Of a DNA stretch of 44,862 nt, positions 32,579 to 42,983 are shown piece by piece (the first letter of the stretch is position 1; the number at the start of each line of letters is the position of its first letter). The notes under the pieces are model-generated. The model was not told the origin of the DNA. It saw only the letters and a list, made by a program, of their open reading frames with translations, and ran no database searches. The translations under genes were made by a program, and so were the position numbers. Source of the DNA: Oscillospiraceae bacterium (GTDB lineage Bacteria > Bacillota > Clostridia > Oscillospirales > Oscillospiraceae); contig WRAO01000020.1 in assembly GCA_009780175.1 (NCBI GenBank), forward strand, positions 1-44,862, read 5' to 3'.

Positions 32579-32709
32579 GTAGTAAAATTTAAAATGAAAA
32601 ATGTGGAAAATGTGGGCGTGAACACGTTCGCTTAGATATCTCTGGCCGAGACAACGCAATGAACTCTAGGGTTCTCAGAATAGCATGATGCTTTTGGGTG
32701 TGGTGTGCT

Positions 32710-35700
32710 GTGAAACTGCGGAAAATTACGATTTTCATCTTAATCATAGCTCTGGCTCTGGGGATGCTTATCCACGCAGGGCCGATTGGCGATACCCCGA
32801 GCGCCGCGGCGGCGCAGGGGCCGGCGGCAGACTTGTCTATGACGGATCTGCTCACGCAGTCTGTTCCGGTGACCTCACACGCGGATTTGGTAACACGAAT
32901 CAACGCTGTGCCAGCGAACGGGTCGGCGGTTTTCGCCTTGCCTGCGGGCGGGATCACGGGCGGAAATGCGATTACTATCAACGGCGGGAGACGGATTACG
33001 CTCATCAGCCAAAATCCAAACGCGGCGGCGGTTTATACGCAAATGACCTCCCTCCAGCGGCATTTTGTTGTCACCGCCGCGAATTCTAGCCTCACGCTTT
33101 TGAATGTGACGCTCGACGGAGGGAACGCCGGCGGCGGAATCAATGTAGACGCCAGCGGCACCGTGATTGTGGGGCCGGGTGCGGAGATTACCCGCAGCAG
33201 GGGATATATATATTCCGGGGCCGCATATGGCGGCGCGATCTTTGTTGCTACTTCCGGGGTCGCTATTTTAGACGGCGGCGTCCTGTACAACAACCTTGCG
33301 CGCGGCAACGATGGCTCTACCGGGGGCGGCGCGTTGGGCAGTACGAATGTGTTGGGCATGGCGCGCGGCGGTGCCGTGCATGTACAGACCAATGGCGTAT
33401 TTACCATGTATTCCGGGCGCATAGCAAACAACACCGCGCAGGCCGGAACGGGTACCGCCACAGGCGCCGGCGGTTGGGCCTACGGCGGCGGAATCAGCAT
33501 GCTCGACGGCAGGATTACGATTTTGGGCGGTATTATCGAAAATAATCTGGTGCACGGCGGCAATGGCGGCGCGAACGGGGCGGCTGGCACGGCTGCGGCC
33601 GGCGAAGGCACTCAGGGCCGGGGCGGCGGGATTGAAGTCACCGCCGGAACGCTGACTATTCAGGACGCCGTAATCCGGAACAACACAGCGCAGGCCGGAC
33701 ATGGCGGCGTAAGAAGCGGTACGGCAACGGGAGCCACCGGTGTGGGCGGTACCGGCGCCGGCGGTGCGATAGTTGTGCGCGATGGCACGGTTACCATTTC
33801 CAGGACAGAGATCAGCGGCAATCGCGCGATCGGCGGCAATGGCGGCGCCCGGACATCGACCGGAGCCGGGGTGATCGGCAACGGCGGTAACGTGGTCGGC
33901 GGCGCTATCTTTACCGATAATGGAATATTCGAACTCTCTTATGTAGAGTTCATCAACAATATCGTACAGGGCGGCACCGGCGGCCATGCGCAGAGTACGG
34001 CCTCCAGCATCCCGGGGACCGGCGGGAGCGCTTCGGGCGGCGCCATAGAGATGTATATGGCTGCTGTGATAACTATGACAGGTCCTGTGCATTTTGAGGG
34101 CAACCAGGCCATTGGTGGAGTCGGCGGCGACCGGCTTGCCGGCACGACCACAAATGCGGCGGGAAGCGGCGGGTATGCCAGGGGCGGCGCGATTTGCATT
34201 CGTGGCGGCGCCGTACACGGCAATGGTCTTGTGACAATGATAAACAACACCGTCCAAGGCGGCACCGGCGGGCGGTCCAGTTCGCTGACAGGCAGCCGCG
34301 GCGGCGCGGGCGGGTATGCCCAGGGCGGTGCGCTCGGTCTATATTCGGCGACCGCGACCGTGGAGCTTGGGAATTTAGTGGCCCGTAATAATAGGCTCGT
34401 AGGCGGTGGCGGCGGAACGAGCGCCTCCGGCGCGGGCTATACCGGCGCAACATCGACGGATTTGCTCGGCGGCGCGATTTTTATTACGACCGGAGGAAAG
34501 GTCAGTATCGGCGCAGGCGAACTTTCCGGACACGCGGCTCTCAACGGCGGCGCGGTGTATGTGATAGGCGCTTCGCAGTTTGCGATGAGCGGTTCCATTT
34601 TGGATAATTGGGCTGAAAACAACGGTGGGGCAATCTACCTCTCGGGGACAAATACGCGTGTTACCGTGCCTGCCGGCACAATTCGGGACAACCGCGCCGG
34701 GAACAACGGCGGCGGGGTATATGCCGCGGCCGCCGCGCAGATGACAGCCACTTCCGCCACTTTCCAGGGGAACATAGCGGGCGTGCATGGCGGCGGCGCG
34801 TATATCACGGACGCCAACTCCCGCCTTACGGTAGAATATGGTGTGTTTCAGGGCAACCGCGCGGTCAATGGCGGCGGCGTCTACGCGGCGAATATTGACA
34901 ACGCGTTTCGCATCAACGGCGGCACTATGCGCGATAACGTAGCGACGGATGCCGGCGGCGCGATCTATACCGCGCGGCGCAGCATAGGCTCCCATGTTGT
35001 CGCGCCTGCATACAACAATATTACGACGGGTACAACGGTACAGTTTTTCAACAACAGCGCGGGCAGTTTCTCCGACCCGCCCGGAAACGCGCACACACTG
35101 ACCAATCTGGGATTTTCTTCGGCGAGTATATTCACGCATATCTTAAACAACTATGATATCAATATCCAGACGAAGCTTTGCGTGCGTAACCACGCGGAAC
35201 TGGTCGAGGCGCTTGGCCTGATCCCGGTCGGCGGCGGGGCCGTGATTGAACTGCATAACGATTTTCCAGCGACGGGGAATACAATCACCATCAGCGGCGG
35301 CAGACAGATCACGATCACCAGTTGCAGGGACATCGTAGGCCAGCGCGTTACATATACGCAGGACAGGCCCTTTCAGCGGCACTTTATTGTCACTGGTGCG
35401 GGCACCAGTCTTACGCTTGCGAATGTAGTGCTTGACGGAGGGAACGCCGGAGGCGGAATCAATGTGACCGCTGGCGGCACCCTCGTCGTGAGCGAGCGGG
35501 CTGAGATTATCCGCAGTGTGGGGCATATGTATTCCGGGGGCGCATATGGCGGCGCTGTCTTTGTTGACGGCGCGACCGCTAGGTTAGACGGAGGCGTCCT
35601 GTACAGCAATACCATACGCGGGAACAACGGCGGCAACGGCGGCGGGGCAGGCCACCCGGCAAGTTCCGTTTTGGGCATGGCCCGCGGCGGCGCTGTACAT

Positions 35701-38700
35701 GTGCAAAACAATGGCGTATTTACCATGTATTCCGGCCGGATAGCGAACAACGCGGCGCTGGCCGGTGTGGGCAGTACCGGCACAGCGACAGCTAGCGGGG
35801 GCGCCGGCGGCTGGGCCTACGGCGGCGGAATTAGCCTGCTCGGCGGCACGGTCAATATTCTGGGCGGTATCATAGAAGACAATCTGGTACAGGGCGGTGC
35901 AGGCGGCGCAAACACCGCCGGCGGCACCACTGCCTCTGGAGGCGCCGGGCAGGGCCGCGGCGGCGGGATTCAGGTTCAAACCGGCACGCTGGTGGTGCGG
36001 GACGCCATTATCCGAAACAACACGGCCCAAGGCGGCGCCGGCGGCGTGAGAGGCGGCACAACAACCGGTGCTTCCGGCATAGGACATGCCGGTGCCGGCG
36101 GCGGGATCCTTGTGTATATCGGCAATGTGACCATGACGCGGACGGAGATCAGCGGCAACCGCGCCATCGGCGGTGTCGGCGGGGCCAGAACCTCGCTCGG
36201 AAATGGAGCGATCGGCAGAGGCGGCAATGGTCACGGCGGCGGATTCTTTACCGATTTTGGAGTGGTCGAGTTCTCTTATGTAGATATTATCAATAATACC
36301 GCGCAAGGCGGTCCCGGCGGGCAAACGCAGAGTTCGGCCATCAGTATTCCGGGTCCGGGCGGTTTTGGCCGGGGCGGCGCTTTGGAGACTTATAGCACCG
36401 CTGTCATCACTATGGCAGGTCCTGTACATATGGAAGGCAATCAGGCAATCGGCGGGGCCGGCGGCGACAGAATCGCCGGGGTCACCAGCAATCCGGCGGG
36501 GGCCGGCGGGTACGCCCAGGGCGGCGGGGTCAGCCTTTACAACGGCACGGTTCGCGGAGACGGGCTTGTGACGATCATGTACAACACCGCCCAAGGCGGT
36601 GCGGGCGGCCATTCAAACTCGCTGCTCGGAAGCCGCGGCGGCGATGGCGGCGGCGCCCAAGGTGGTGCGTTCAGCCTTGTTTCATCGGGTTCGAACGTGG
36701 AACTGGAGAATTTCGTGGCACGCAATAACGGGCTCCTGCCAGGCGCTGGCGGCACGAGCGCCTCCGGCGCGCTCTATACCGGCGCGGCGGCGACGAATCT
36801 GCTCGGCGGCGCGATTTACATTGAGGCCGCGGGAAGAGCCTCCATCGGCGCGGGCGAAATCTCCGAGAACTCGGCGATACAAGGCGGCGCGGCGTTTATC
36901 ACGGGTACAAATTCCCGCCTTGCGATGGGAACTGTCGAGATTTTGGATAACACGGCAGAAAAGCATGGCGGCGGAATTCATGTGGCGGCCGCCGCGCAGG
37001 CAACGGTCATCAATGGAACGATTGCGGGCAATGAGGCGGGCGGCAGCGGCGGTGGGGCATTTATCACGGGGACAAACTCCCGTCTTACCGTGCCGCAAGG
37101 CGTGTTCGAGGGCAACCGTGCGCAAAACGGCGGCGGTGTCTATGTCACCGATATCAGCAATGCCTTTATTTTGCAGAGCGGCGCGATGCGCAACAACACA
37201 GCGACAGACAGCGGCGGCGCGATTTTCACCGAGCGGCGCGGCATTGGTATGTATGTGTTCTCCCCCGCGTATAACAATATTACGACAGGCGCGACGGTGG
37301 AGTTTAGCGGGAACAGTGCGGCAGAGCTTTCTGAGCCGCCTGTGAACGCATATATACTGACCAATCTGGGATTTGCCTCCACAAGCGCATACGCGCACAT
37401 TTTGAATAACTATGACGTGAACGCCCAAGAGCGGGTGTGCGTGCGCAATCACGCAGAACTGGTGGCGGCGATCAACGCGATTCCGGCGGGCGGCGGAGCG
37501 GTGATTGAGATTCACAACTCTTTTCAAGCGACGGGGAACACGATTACCATTGGCGGTGGGCGGCAAGTCACGTTGCGCAGCTGCAGACATTTCCCGGATG
37601 AGCGGTTTACCTATACACAGCAAAACGCGAGCCAGCGGCATTTTATCGTAAGCGGAGCGGGCTCTAGTCTTACCCTAGAAAACGTGGTGCTCGATGGCGC
37701 ATGGGTTTCGGGGCTGGTGAACCGCGGCGGTGTGCTCGTCCACCAGGGCGGAAGCTTTGTTATGAACGAAAATAGCGTGATTATGCGGACCATGTGGAGA
37801 AACCAAGAGGGTGCGGCTGTCCACCTGGGCGCGGGAAGTGCACAATTTGTCATGAATGGCGGCGAGCTTCGAGAGAATGAAAGTTTCCGAGGCGGCGGCG
37901 GTGTATCCGTCACGGCGGGGGCTAGTTTTACGATGCACGGCGGCCAGATTCGGTCTAATCGCGGTACGAATGCGGGTGTCGGGCAGCACAGCGCAGGCGG
38001 TGTTTTTGTGAGCGGCACCGGGGCCATCTTTACCATGTATGACGGCGAGATTGCGGAAAACCAGGCGATTTTAGAGGCCGCAAGCCACGGGCTTTCGGCC
38101 GGCGGCATTCATGTGGCGAACGGCGGGCACCTGGAAATGCATGGCGGAATCGTCCGCTTGAATACCTCTTTTACCGGCGACGCCGGAAATGCCGGCGGAA
38201 TCCATGTCGTAAACGCAACCGCGACTATGCGTGACGGGCTGATCGAGAGGAATACGGGCCACAGCACTACAATCGGTGAGGGGTCCGGCGGTATTCACAT
38301 CTCCGCCGGCGGGCGCTTTGAGATGTGGGATGGTGTGGTCCGCAATAATTCCGGTACCAGCGTGAACGGCAACACGGCGGGCGGCGTTGGGGTTACAAAT
38401 AGGGCCAGCGATAACGCCGTCAACAACGTCGGCAGCGGGAACTCCCAATTTATCATGCACGACGGACTGATTGAGGGAAACACGGCCCAGAGACAGGGCG
38501 GCGGCGTCTCTGTTTTGCAACGATCCGGCTATCCGTCTGCGGCGGGACGGCCTGAGTTCATCATGCACGGCGGACGGATCGCGGAGAACTATGCCTCGGT
38601 TACAGGCGGCGGAGTCGCGGTTATGAACCATGTGGCGGGCCGTGACGCCAGGGCGATCATGCATTACGGCATGATTGAAAACAACACGGCCGCCACCACG

Positions 38701-41700
38701 GGCGGTGGGGTGTCGATCAACACGACGGCAAACAATTCCGGTGCGCATTTCCGCATGGTAAACGGCGCGATTCGGGGCAATGAAGCCGGGACCCACGGCG
38801 GCGGTGTCCACGTGACGGCTACCACGGGCGGGGTTTTGCGGGAGGCGCTGTTTGTCATGGAAAACGGAGCGCTCGAAGGCAATCGGGCGGCGACCCACGG
38901 CGGCGGTGCCTATGTGACGGATATCAGCGACGCGCTGGTCATTTACGCGGGCGCGGTGCGGGACAACATAGCGGGTTTTGATGGCGGCGGCATTTTCACC
39001 GAGCGGCATGAAAATGAAGTGCTGACCATCACAAGCGCTGCGGCCTGGCGAAACATTCAGACAGGCGCCGAGGTAGTGTTTGACGGCAATCGCGCTTCTC
39101 GAAGCTTTGTCCCGCCGGAAAATGCCCATGCCCTCACGAATATTGGGTTTGCGAGCACGAGTATTTATGACCATGTAATCAACAATTACGACATCACGTT
39201 CCGAGAGATCGTTATTCCCTATATCCCGTTTTCTTTTACTAAGGTCGATGGCGGGCTTTATCAAACGCCGCGGCAGATAACACCACTGGCCGACGCCACC
39301 TTTGCGCTCTACTTCTTCAATGAAATACGCTTTCAAGAGTTCGACACTGATCCTATGGTGGACCACACGCAACGAGTTACTCAGGCCGGCATAGACGCCG
39401 GGATTTGGGAGCGGGTGCAAGGGCCTCTGACCACAGGCGCCGACGGGCAGCTTGCGGTCCACTTAGCTTTGGCTACGAGGACGCCCATCCACCAGCTTGT
39501 GGAACTCTCGGCCCCTGCAGGCTATTTGCTCCCCTATGGGCAATGGCGTATTACGGTAGCCAACCCCGATACGGGAACGGTTTCCGTCACCACCAGAGGC
39601 GACGCGCCGAATTTTGTGCAGATCGGCGGCAACTACTACTTGGGCAATATGCCCATCCAGACCTCGGTTCCATTTCGTTTTATCAAAACCGATATGCGGC
39701 TTTACGATGCGGATATCAGTGTGGCTCCGCTCTCCGGCGCTATCTTTGAACTGTATCGCTGGAACGCGGCGATCGGTTGTACAACCCACGCCGATCTGGT
39801 GACAGCCGCCGGGATTTCGCACGGCTGCTGGACTTTGGTCGGGATCCAATCGGGCGGTGGGACCTCTTTAGAGGTACAGTTTGGAACAGTTTACCAACTT
39901 GTGGAGCGGGCGGCGCCCTGGGGCTTTGTGGCACCAAACGGTCAGTGGCGAGTTGTGCCGAATCAGAGCACCGGACGGGTAGACGTGACGACAATGGGCG
40001 AGGCTCCGGACTTTGTGACGGTGAACAACGAACACCATGTGGGTAATGTCCCTATAGCGCGGTCGAATTTTTCCTTTATCAAGACAGACGCGTTTGGCGT
40101 CCCGCTTCCGGGAGCCCAATTTAGCCTGTGCCGCTTCATTCCGCAGAGCGGCAGCGAGCCATTTGAGGATATGGTAACGCTGGAAGGCCTGTTGTACGGG
40201 TTTTGGGAGGTTGTGGCGACGGTAGAAAGCGGAGCCGACGGGTTGGTTGAGTTTGAACTGACCGCCGGGCGCTATAACATGCTCGAAATCGTGGCTCCCC
40301 GCGGTCTGGAGCGACCGCTGGGCCAGTGGCGCATTGATGTGGTGAGCGACACGGATATGCGAATAAGCGTGGTGGGCGACGCTCCGGCGATTACGCGGGT
40401 GGGGGACACCTATCGCTTGGTGAATATGCCGAGGCAAGACCGATTTACATTCACCAAGACAGACGGCAGTACCCCGGCCACGCTCCCGCTCCCCGGCGCG
40501 GAGTTCCGGCTTTACCGCTACATAGGTCCAACCCCCGAGGACATGCGGACCGCTGAACTGCTTGCGCTGCCGGACCCGGATGACGAGGCCTTCTTCGTCG
40601 TCGATGAGCGATGGGAGGCGGCATTCCGCCCCTGTGACACGGTGACGCCTGAGAGTATTGCCGCTGGGTACTGGGCATTTTGGGGTATCTCAACAAGTAG
40701 TTGGAGCGGATTGGTGTCGTTTGAGCTGGACCCTGATCCGGCGATCTATCAACTGGTAGAAGCCGTGACGCCCGCTGGTTATGAGGCGCCCGCCGGGCAG
40801 TGGCGCATTCTGTTCGATCCCGCCGAGGAAGAAGTGACTACCTTCGCGGTTGGTCCCGGCGCGGCAGAGTTTGTTCTAGACGCCGGCGGTGAGCGTGCGC
40901 TCCGAAACACCCAGGTTGGGCTGCCGATTGTGCGCTTTGTCCTCAACTACTGTGACGAAGACGGGTGTGAGCACGGGCTGAATTGTCCGGCGACAGAACA
41001 TCTGTTCCTTGCGCTGATGGTGCCGGAGGGAACTCCTGTGGAACGTCCTGTGGAGGATCCGACGCGTGTGGGCTTTCTCTTTTTGGGCTGGCACACAAGC
41101 TCTGTGGCGGAGAGTCCGTATAACTTCAATTTGCCGATCACGGAGGATCTCAGCCTCTACGCGCACTGGGAGGAGCGAGAGGTCGACGTGATATTCAACC
41201 AGAATGACAGAGGCGTGCAGTCGGATCGGGTTATCATCTCGATCCCCTACGGCAGTCTCTATGAAATGGGTATGACGGCCACACCCGTGCTGCCACTCAT
41301 GGTACGGCCCGGCTTCTCTTTTGTGGGCTGGTACACCGCCGCCACGGGCGGGGTGAGGGTGCTGCCGGAGGATATGCTCCTGCGGCCCGAAATGCACACG
41401 CTGTACGCGCGATGGAGCGCAAGTGTACAGATCACCTTCCACCGCAACGACGGTGCGGATATTCCGCGGACGGTCATGCTGGATATGGCGGGGGAAGACT
41501 ATACCGCGGCTATGTCGTCGCCCTCTGTGGTGGCGCTTACGCAACATAACGAAGACCTCGTCTTCCTCGGCTGGTTTGACGCGCCGGAGGGCGGGAGACG
41601 CATTCATCCTGGCACAACGCTCATCAGCACGGCCGCACACACCTTATACGCGCGTTGGCGCGGGGCGGATGTCCCTGTAATCTTCAACGGCAACGGCGGG

Positions 41701-42921
41701 ACACCGGCGCTGCAGACGGAAATTGTGTCAGATGACGAGACGACCATCGGTACGCTTATCGCGCGGGTGACACAGCCGACGCGAGCGGAATATATCTTCC
41801 TATACTGGTCGTTCGAGCCGGATGGCGGCGCGGCGGCTCCGAGCGCCATCATCAACCGAGACGAAGACACCGTGTTATACGCGCAATGGAAATCAGCGCT
41901 TGTCCCCGCAATCGAACTCACCGCGACGGAAGGGTCCGACGGCATGATAGATGGCGTCACGGTAGACGGTCCCGGCGATCCGGATTTTTCGGCGGATGCC
42001 AGCCGCATTGTCACCATTGTTGTGACGCCGGAGGAGGGGTATGTGTTTGACGGGGATACCGATGTTACCGTGAACCTCCCGCCGGGGTGGGAGATGATAG
42101 ACGGCCCCTCTGTTGACGGAGACGGCAATATTGTGGTTGTGATCCGGAAGGAGATTTTTGCCGTGACTTACTTACCGGGTGCCGGCACGGGCGAAACCTA
42201 CGTGGTTCTGGGTGTACCGCTCGGTACCTTGCACGAGATTCTGGAATTCGACGAAACCGGTTTCATCGCTCCGGATGGATACGCATTTATCGGCTGGCGT
42301 TTGGGCGAAGAGGTCTTGCAGCCCGGCGACGAAATCGAAATGACGGAGGATGTTACGCTGGTCGCTGAGTTTGGCCTGATCTTTACCGTAACTTTCCATT
42401 TGTACGATGGGACTGGCGATTATGTCATTGTGCGGGTGATAGACGGCAACCCGATTGCGCCTGAGGAGATACCGGATCTCAAAGCTTGGTACAGCGAGGC
42501 GGAAGCCCCGCCGGGGTACGCGCTCCGCGGCTGGTTTACGGATGAAGTCCTGGACGAGTCCGGCCGGATGCTGAACGGACGCAGAAGACCGATGCCGCTC
42601 TCCGGGCTGGAAGCGGATACAAACTTCGACTTAGAGGCCGTGATTACGGCGGAATGCTTCCCGCCGGGTGAGTCTAACCTCGATCTCTATGCCATCTGGG
42701 GTCTTTGGGGCGATGTCAACGGGAACGATGTCGTAAATCTTGCGGACTTGCTCTTGCTACAGGAGTACCTCGCCATGTTCCCTGTGACCATCATTCGGGA
42801 GGCGGGCAATGTGGTGGCGAATTTTAACACTGTCGGCGAGCCGATTCTGAATCTTGCAGATTATCTCCTGTTGCAGGAATACCTGGCGATGTTTCCGGTG
42901 GTACTGGGCAAACCATCATAA
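32710..42921 (+). CDS. Giant secreted beta-helix adhesin with SpaA/Cna-B, InlB-type and dockerin domains
   Basis: 3403 residues. A signal peptide (MKLRKITIFILIIALALGML...) is followed by three Gly/Asn-rich right-handed beta-helix blocks (about 54-817, 818-1574, 1575-2167), full of GGAIxV and IxxNxAxxGG rungs as in Pmp-type proteins. Each block opens with the same cap (HAELVEAL...GGAVIEL...ITISGGRQITI). Four SpaA/Cna-B-like domains come next (about 2169-2737) with Lys in F(T/I)K(V/T)D and Glu in VE-xx-APxGY, the residues of intramolecular isopeptide bonds. Several InlB-type repeats (GWYT...LYARW) run to about 3333. The C-terminal ~70 residues are a dockerin with two NLADxLLLQEYLAMFP repeats. 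The start is a GTG with a weak ribosome site; another GTG at 32698 is possible. There is no LPxTG, so anchoring by a cohesin is likely. Confidence 0.9.
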   Translation: MKLRKITIFILIIALALGMLIHAGPIGDTPSAAAAQGPAADLSMTDLLTQSVPVTSHADLVTRINAVPANGSAVFALPAGGITGGNAITINGGRRITLISQNPNAAAVYTQMTSLQRHFVVTAANSSLTLLNVTLDGGNAGGGINVDASGTVIVGPGAEITRSRGYIYSGAAYGGAIFVATSGVAILDGGVLYNNLARGNDGSTGGGALGSTNVLGMARGGAVHVQTNGVFTMYSGRIANNTAQAGTGTATGAGGWAYGGGISMLDGRITILGGIIENNLVHGGNGGANGAAGTAAAGEGTQGRGGGIEVTAGTLTIQDAVIRNNTAQAGHGGVRSGTATGATGVGGTGAGGAIVVRDGTVTISRTEISGNRAIGGNGGARTSTGAGVIGNGGNVVGGAIFTDNGIFELSYVEFINNIVQGGTGGHAQSTASSIPGTGGSASGGAIEMYMAAVITMTGPVHFEGNQAIGGVGGDRLAGTTTNAAGSGGYARGGAICIRGGAVHGNGLVTMINNTVQGGTGGRSSSLTGSRGGAGGYAQGGALGLYSATATVELGNLVARNNRLVGGGGGTSASGAGYTGATSTDLLGGAIFITTGGKVSIGAGELSGHAALNGGAVYVIGASQFAMSGSILDNWAENNGGAIYLSGTNTRVTVPAGTIRDNRAGNNGGGVYAAAAAQMTATSATFQGNIAGVHGGGAYITDANSRLTVEYGVFQGNRAVNGGGVYAANIDNAFRINGGTMRDNVATDAGGAIYTARRSIGSHVVAPAYNNITTGTTVQFFNNSAGSFSDPPGNAHTLTNLGFSSASIFTHILNNYDINIQTKLCVRNHAELVEALGLIPVGGGAVIELHNDFPATGNTITISGGRQITITSCRDIVGQRVTYTQDRPFQRHFIVTGAGTSLTLANVVLDGGNAGGGINVTAGGTLVVSERAEIIRSVGHMYSGGAYGGAVFVDGATARLDGGVLYSNTIRGNNGGNGGGAGHPASSVLGMARGGAVHVQNNGVFTMYSGRIANNAALAGVGSTGTATASGGAGGWAYGGGISLLGGTVNILGGIIEDNLVQGGAGGANTAGGTTASGGAGQGRGGGIQVQTGTLVVRDAIIRNNTAQGGAGGVRGGTTTGASGIGHAGAGGGILVYIGNVTMTRTEISGNRAIGGVGGARTSLGNGAIGRGGNGHGGGFFTDFGVVEFSYVDIINNTAQGGPGGQTQSSAISIPGPGGFGRGGALETYSTAVITMAGPVHMEGNQAIGGAGGDRIAGVTSNPAGAGGYAQGGGVSLYNGTVRGDGLVTIMYNTAQGGAGGHSNSLLGSRGGDGGGAQGGAFSLVSSGSNVELENFVARNNGLLPGAGGTSASGALYTGAAATNLLGGAIYIEAAGRASIGAGEISENSAIQGGAAFITGTNSRLAMGTVEILDNTAEKHGGGIHVAAAAQATVINGTIAGNEAGGSGGGAFITGTNSRLTVPQGVFEGNRAQNGGGVYVTDISNAFILQSGAMRNNTATDSGGAIFTERRGIGMYVFSPAYNNITTGATVEFSGNSAAELSEPPVNAYILTNLGFASTSAYAHILNNYDVNAQERVCVRNHAELVAAINAIPAGGGAVIEIHNSFQATGNTITIGGGRQVTLRSCRHFPDERFTYTQQNASQRHFIVSGAGSSLTLENVVLDGAWVSGLVNRGGVLVHQGGSFVMNENSVIMRTMWRNQEGAAVHLGAGSAQFVMNGGELRENESFRGGGGVSVTAGASFTMHGGQIRSNRGTNAGVGQHSAGGVFVSGTGAIFTMYDGEIAENQAILEAASHGLSAGGIHVANGGHLEMHGGIVRLNTSFTGDAGNAGGIHVVNATATMRDGLIERNTGHSTTIGEGSGGIHISAGGRFEMWDGVVRNNSGTSVNGNTAGGVGVTNRASDNAVNNVGSGNSQFIMHDGLIEGNTAQRQGGGVSVLQRSGYPSAAGRPEFIMHGGRIAENYASVTGGGVAVMNHVAGRDARAIMHYGMIENNTAATTGGGVSINTTANNSGAHFRMVNGAIRGNEAGTHGGGVHVTATTGGVLREALFVMENGALEGNRAATHGGGAYVTDISDALVIYAGAVRDNIAGFDGGGIFTERHENEVLTITSAAAWRNIQTGAEVVFDGNRASRSFVPPENAHALTNIGFASTSIYDHVINNYDITFREIVIPYIPFSFTKVDGGLYQTPRQITPLADATFALYFFNEIRFQEFDTDPMVDHTQRVTQAGIDAGIWERVQGPLTTGADGQLAVHLALATRTPIHQLVELSAPAGYLLPYGQWRITVANPDTGTVSVTTRGDAPNFVQIGGNYYLGNMPIQTSVPFRFIKTDMRLYDADISVAPLSGAIFELYRWNAAIGCTTHADLVTAAGISHGCWTLVGIQSGGGTSLEVQFGTVYQLVERAAPWGFVAPNGQWRVVPNQSTGRVDVTTMGEAPDFVTVNNEHHVGNVPIARSNFSFIKTDAFGVPLPGAQFSLCRFIPQSGSEPFEDMVTLEGLLYGFWEVVATVESGADGLVEFELTAGRYNMLEIVAPRGLERPLGQWRIDVVSDTDMRISVVGDAPAITRVGDTYRLVNMPRQDRFTFTKTDGSTPATLPLPGAEFRLYRYIGPTPEDMRTAELLALPDPDDEAFFVVDERWEAAFRPCDTVTPESIAAGYWAFWGISTSSWSGLVSFELDPDPAIYQLVEAVTPAGYEAPAGQWRILFDPAEEEVTTFAVGPGAAEFVLDAGGERALRNTQVGLPIVRFVLNYCDEDGCEHGLNCPATEHLFLALMVPEGTPVERPVEDPTRVGFLFLGWHTSSVAESPYNFNLPITEDLSLYAHWEEREVDVIFNQNDRGVQSDRVIISIPYGSLYEMGMTATPVLPLMVRPGFSFVGWYTAATGGVRVLPEDMLLRPEMHTLYARWSASVQITFHRNDGADIPRTVMLDMAGEDYTAAMSSPSVVALTQHNEDLVFLGWFDAPEGGRRIHPGTTLISTAAHTLYARWRGADVPVIFNGNGGTPALQTEIVSDDETTIGTLIARVTQPTRAEYIFLYWSFEPDGGAAAPSAIINRDEDTVLYAQWKSALVPAIELTATEGSDGMIDGVTVDGPGDPDFSADASRIVTIVVTPEEGYVFDGDTDVTVNLPPGWEMIDGPSVDGDGNIVVVIRKEIFAVTYLPGAGTGETYVVLGVPLGTLHEILEFDETGFIAPDGYAFIGWRLGEEVLQPGDEIEMTEDVTLVAEFGLIFTVTFHLYDGTGDYVIVRVIDGNPIAPEEIPDLKAWYSEAEAPPGYALRGWFTDEVLDESGRMLNGRRRPMPLSGLEADTNFDLEAVITAECFPPGESNLDLYAIWGLWGDVNGNDVVNLADLLLLQEYLAMFPVTIIREAGNVVANFNTVGEPILNLADYLLLQEYLAMFPVVLGKPS
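32870..37430 (+). repeat. Tandem near-duplicate beta-helix blocks of about 2.3 kb
   Basis: Blocks at about 32870-35160 and 35161-37430 match along their full length. Both have HFxVT-A-xSLTLxNVxLDGGNAGGGINV, then LGMARGGAVHVQxNGVFTMYSG and GGWAYGGGIS in the same order and spacing. A third block (about 37431-39210) shares the same cap but has a different interior. This shows internal duplication followed by divergence. Confidence 0.85.
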
Positions 42922-42983
42922 GCGGAAAGACATTCAGACGTATACCCCTTGCGGTAGTATTGATAGCGAAGGACGTGAATACG

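Noticed and set aside
32685-33089. Alternative ATG frame at the start of the adhesin gene
   Set aside because: It is out of frame with the 10-kb adhesin and lacks a signal peptide; it ends after 134 codons.
33100-39200. Periodic GGCGGC-rich pattern, considered as CRISPR or VNTR
   Set aside because: Spacing is irregular and follows protein rungs; there are no conserved repeats with unique spacers.
33268-39462. Several long minus-strand frames opposite the adhesin
   Set aside because: They arise from the GGC/GCC-rich periodic beta-helix codons and have no start signals or family resemblance.
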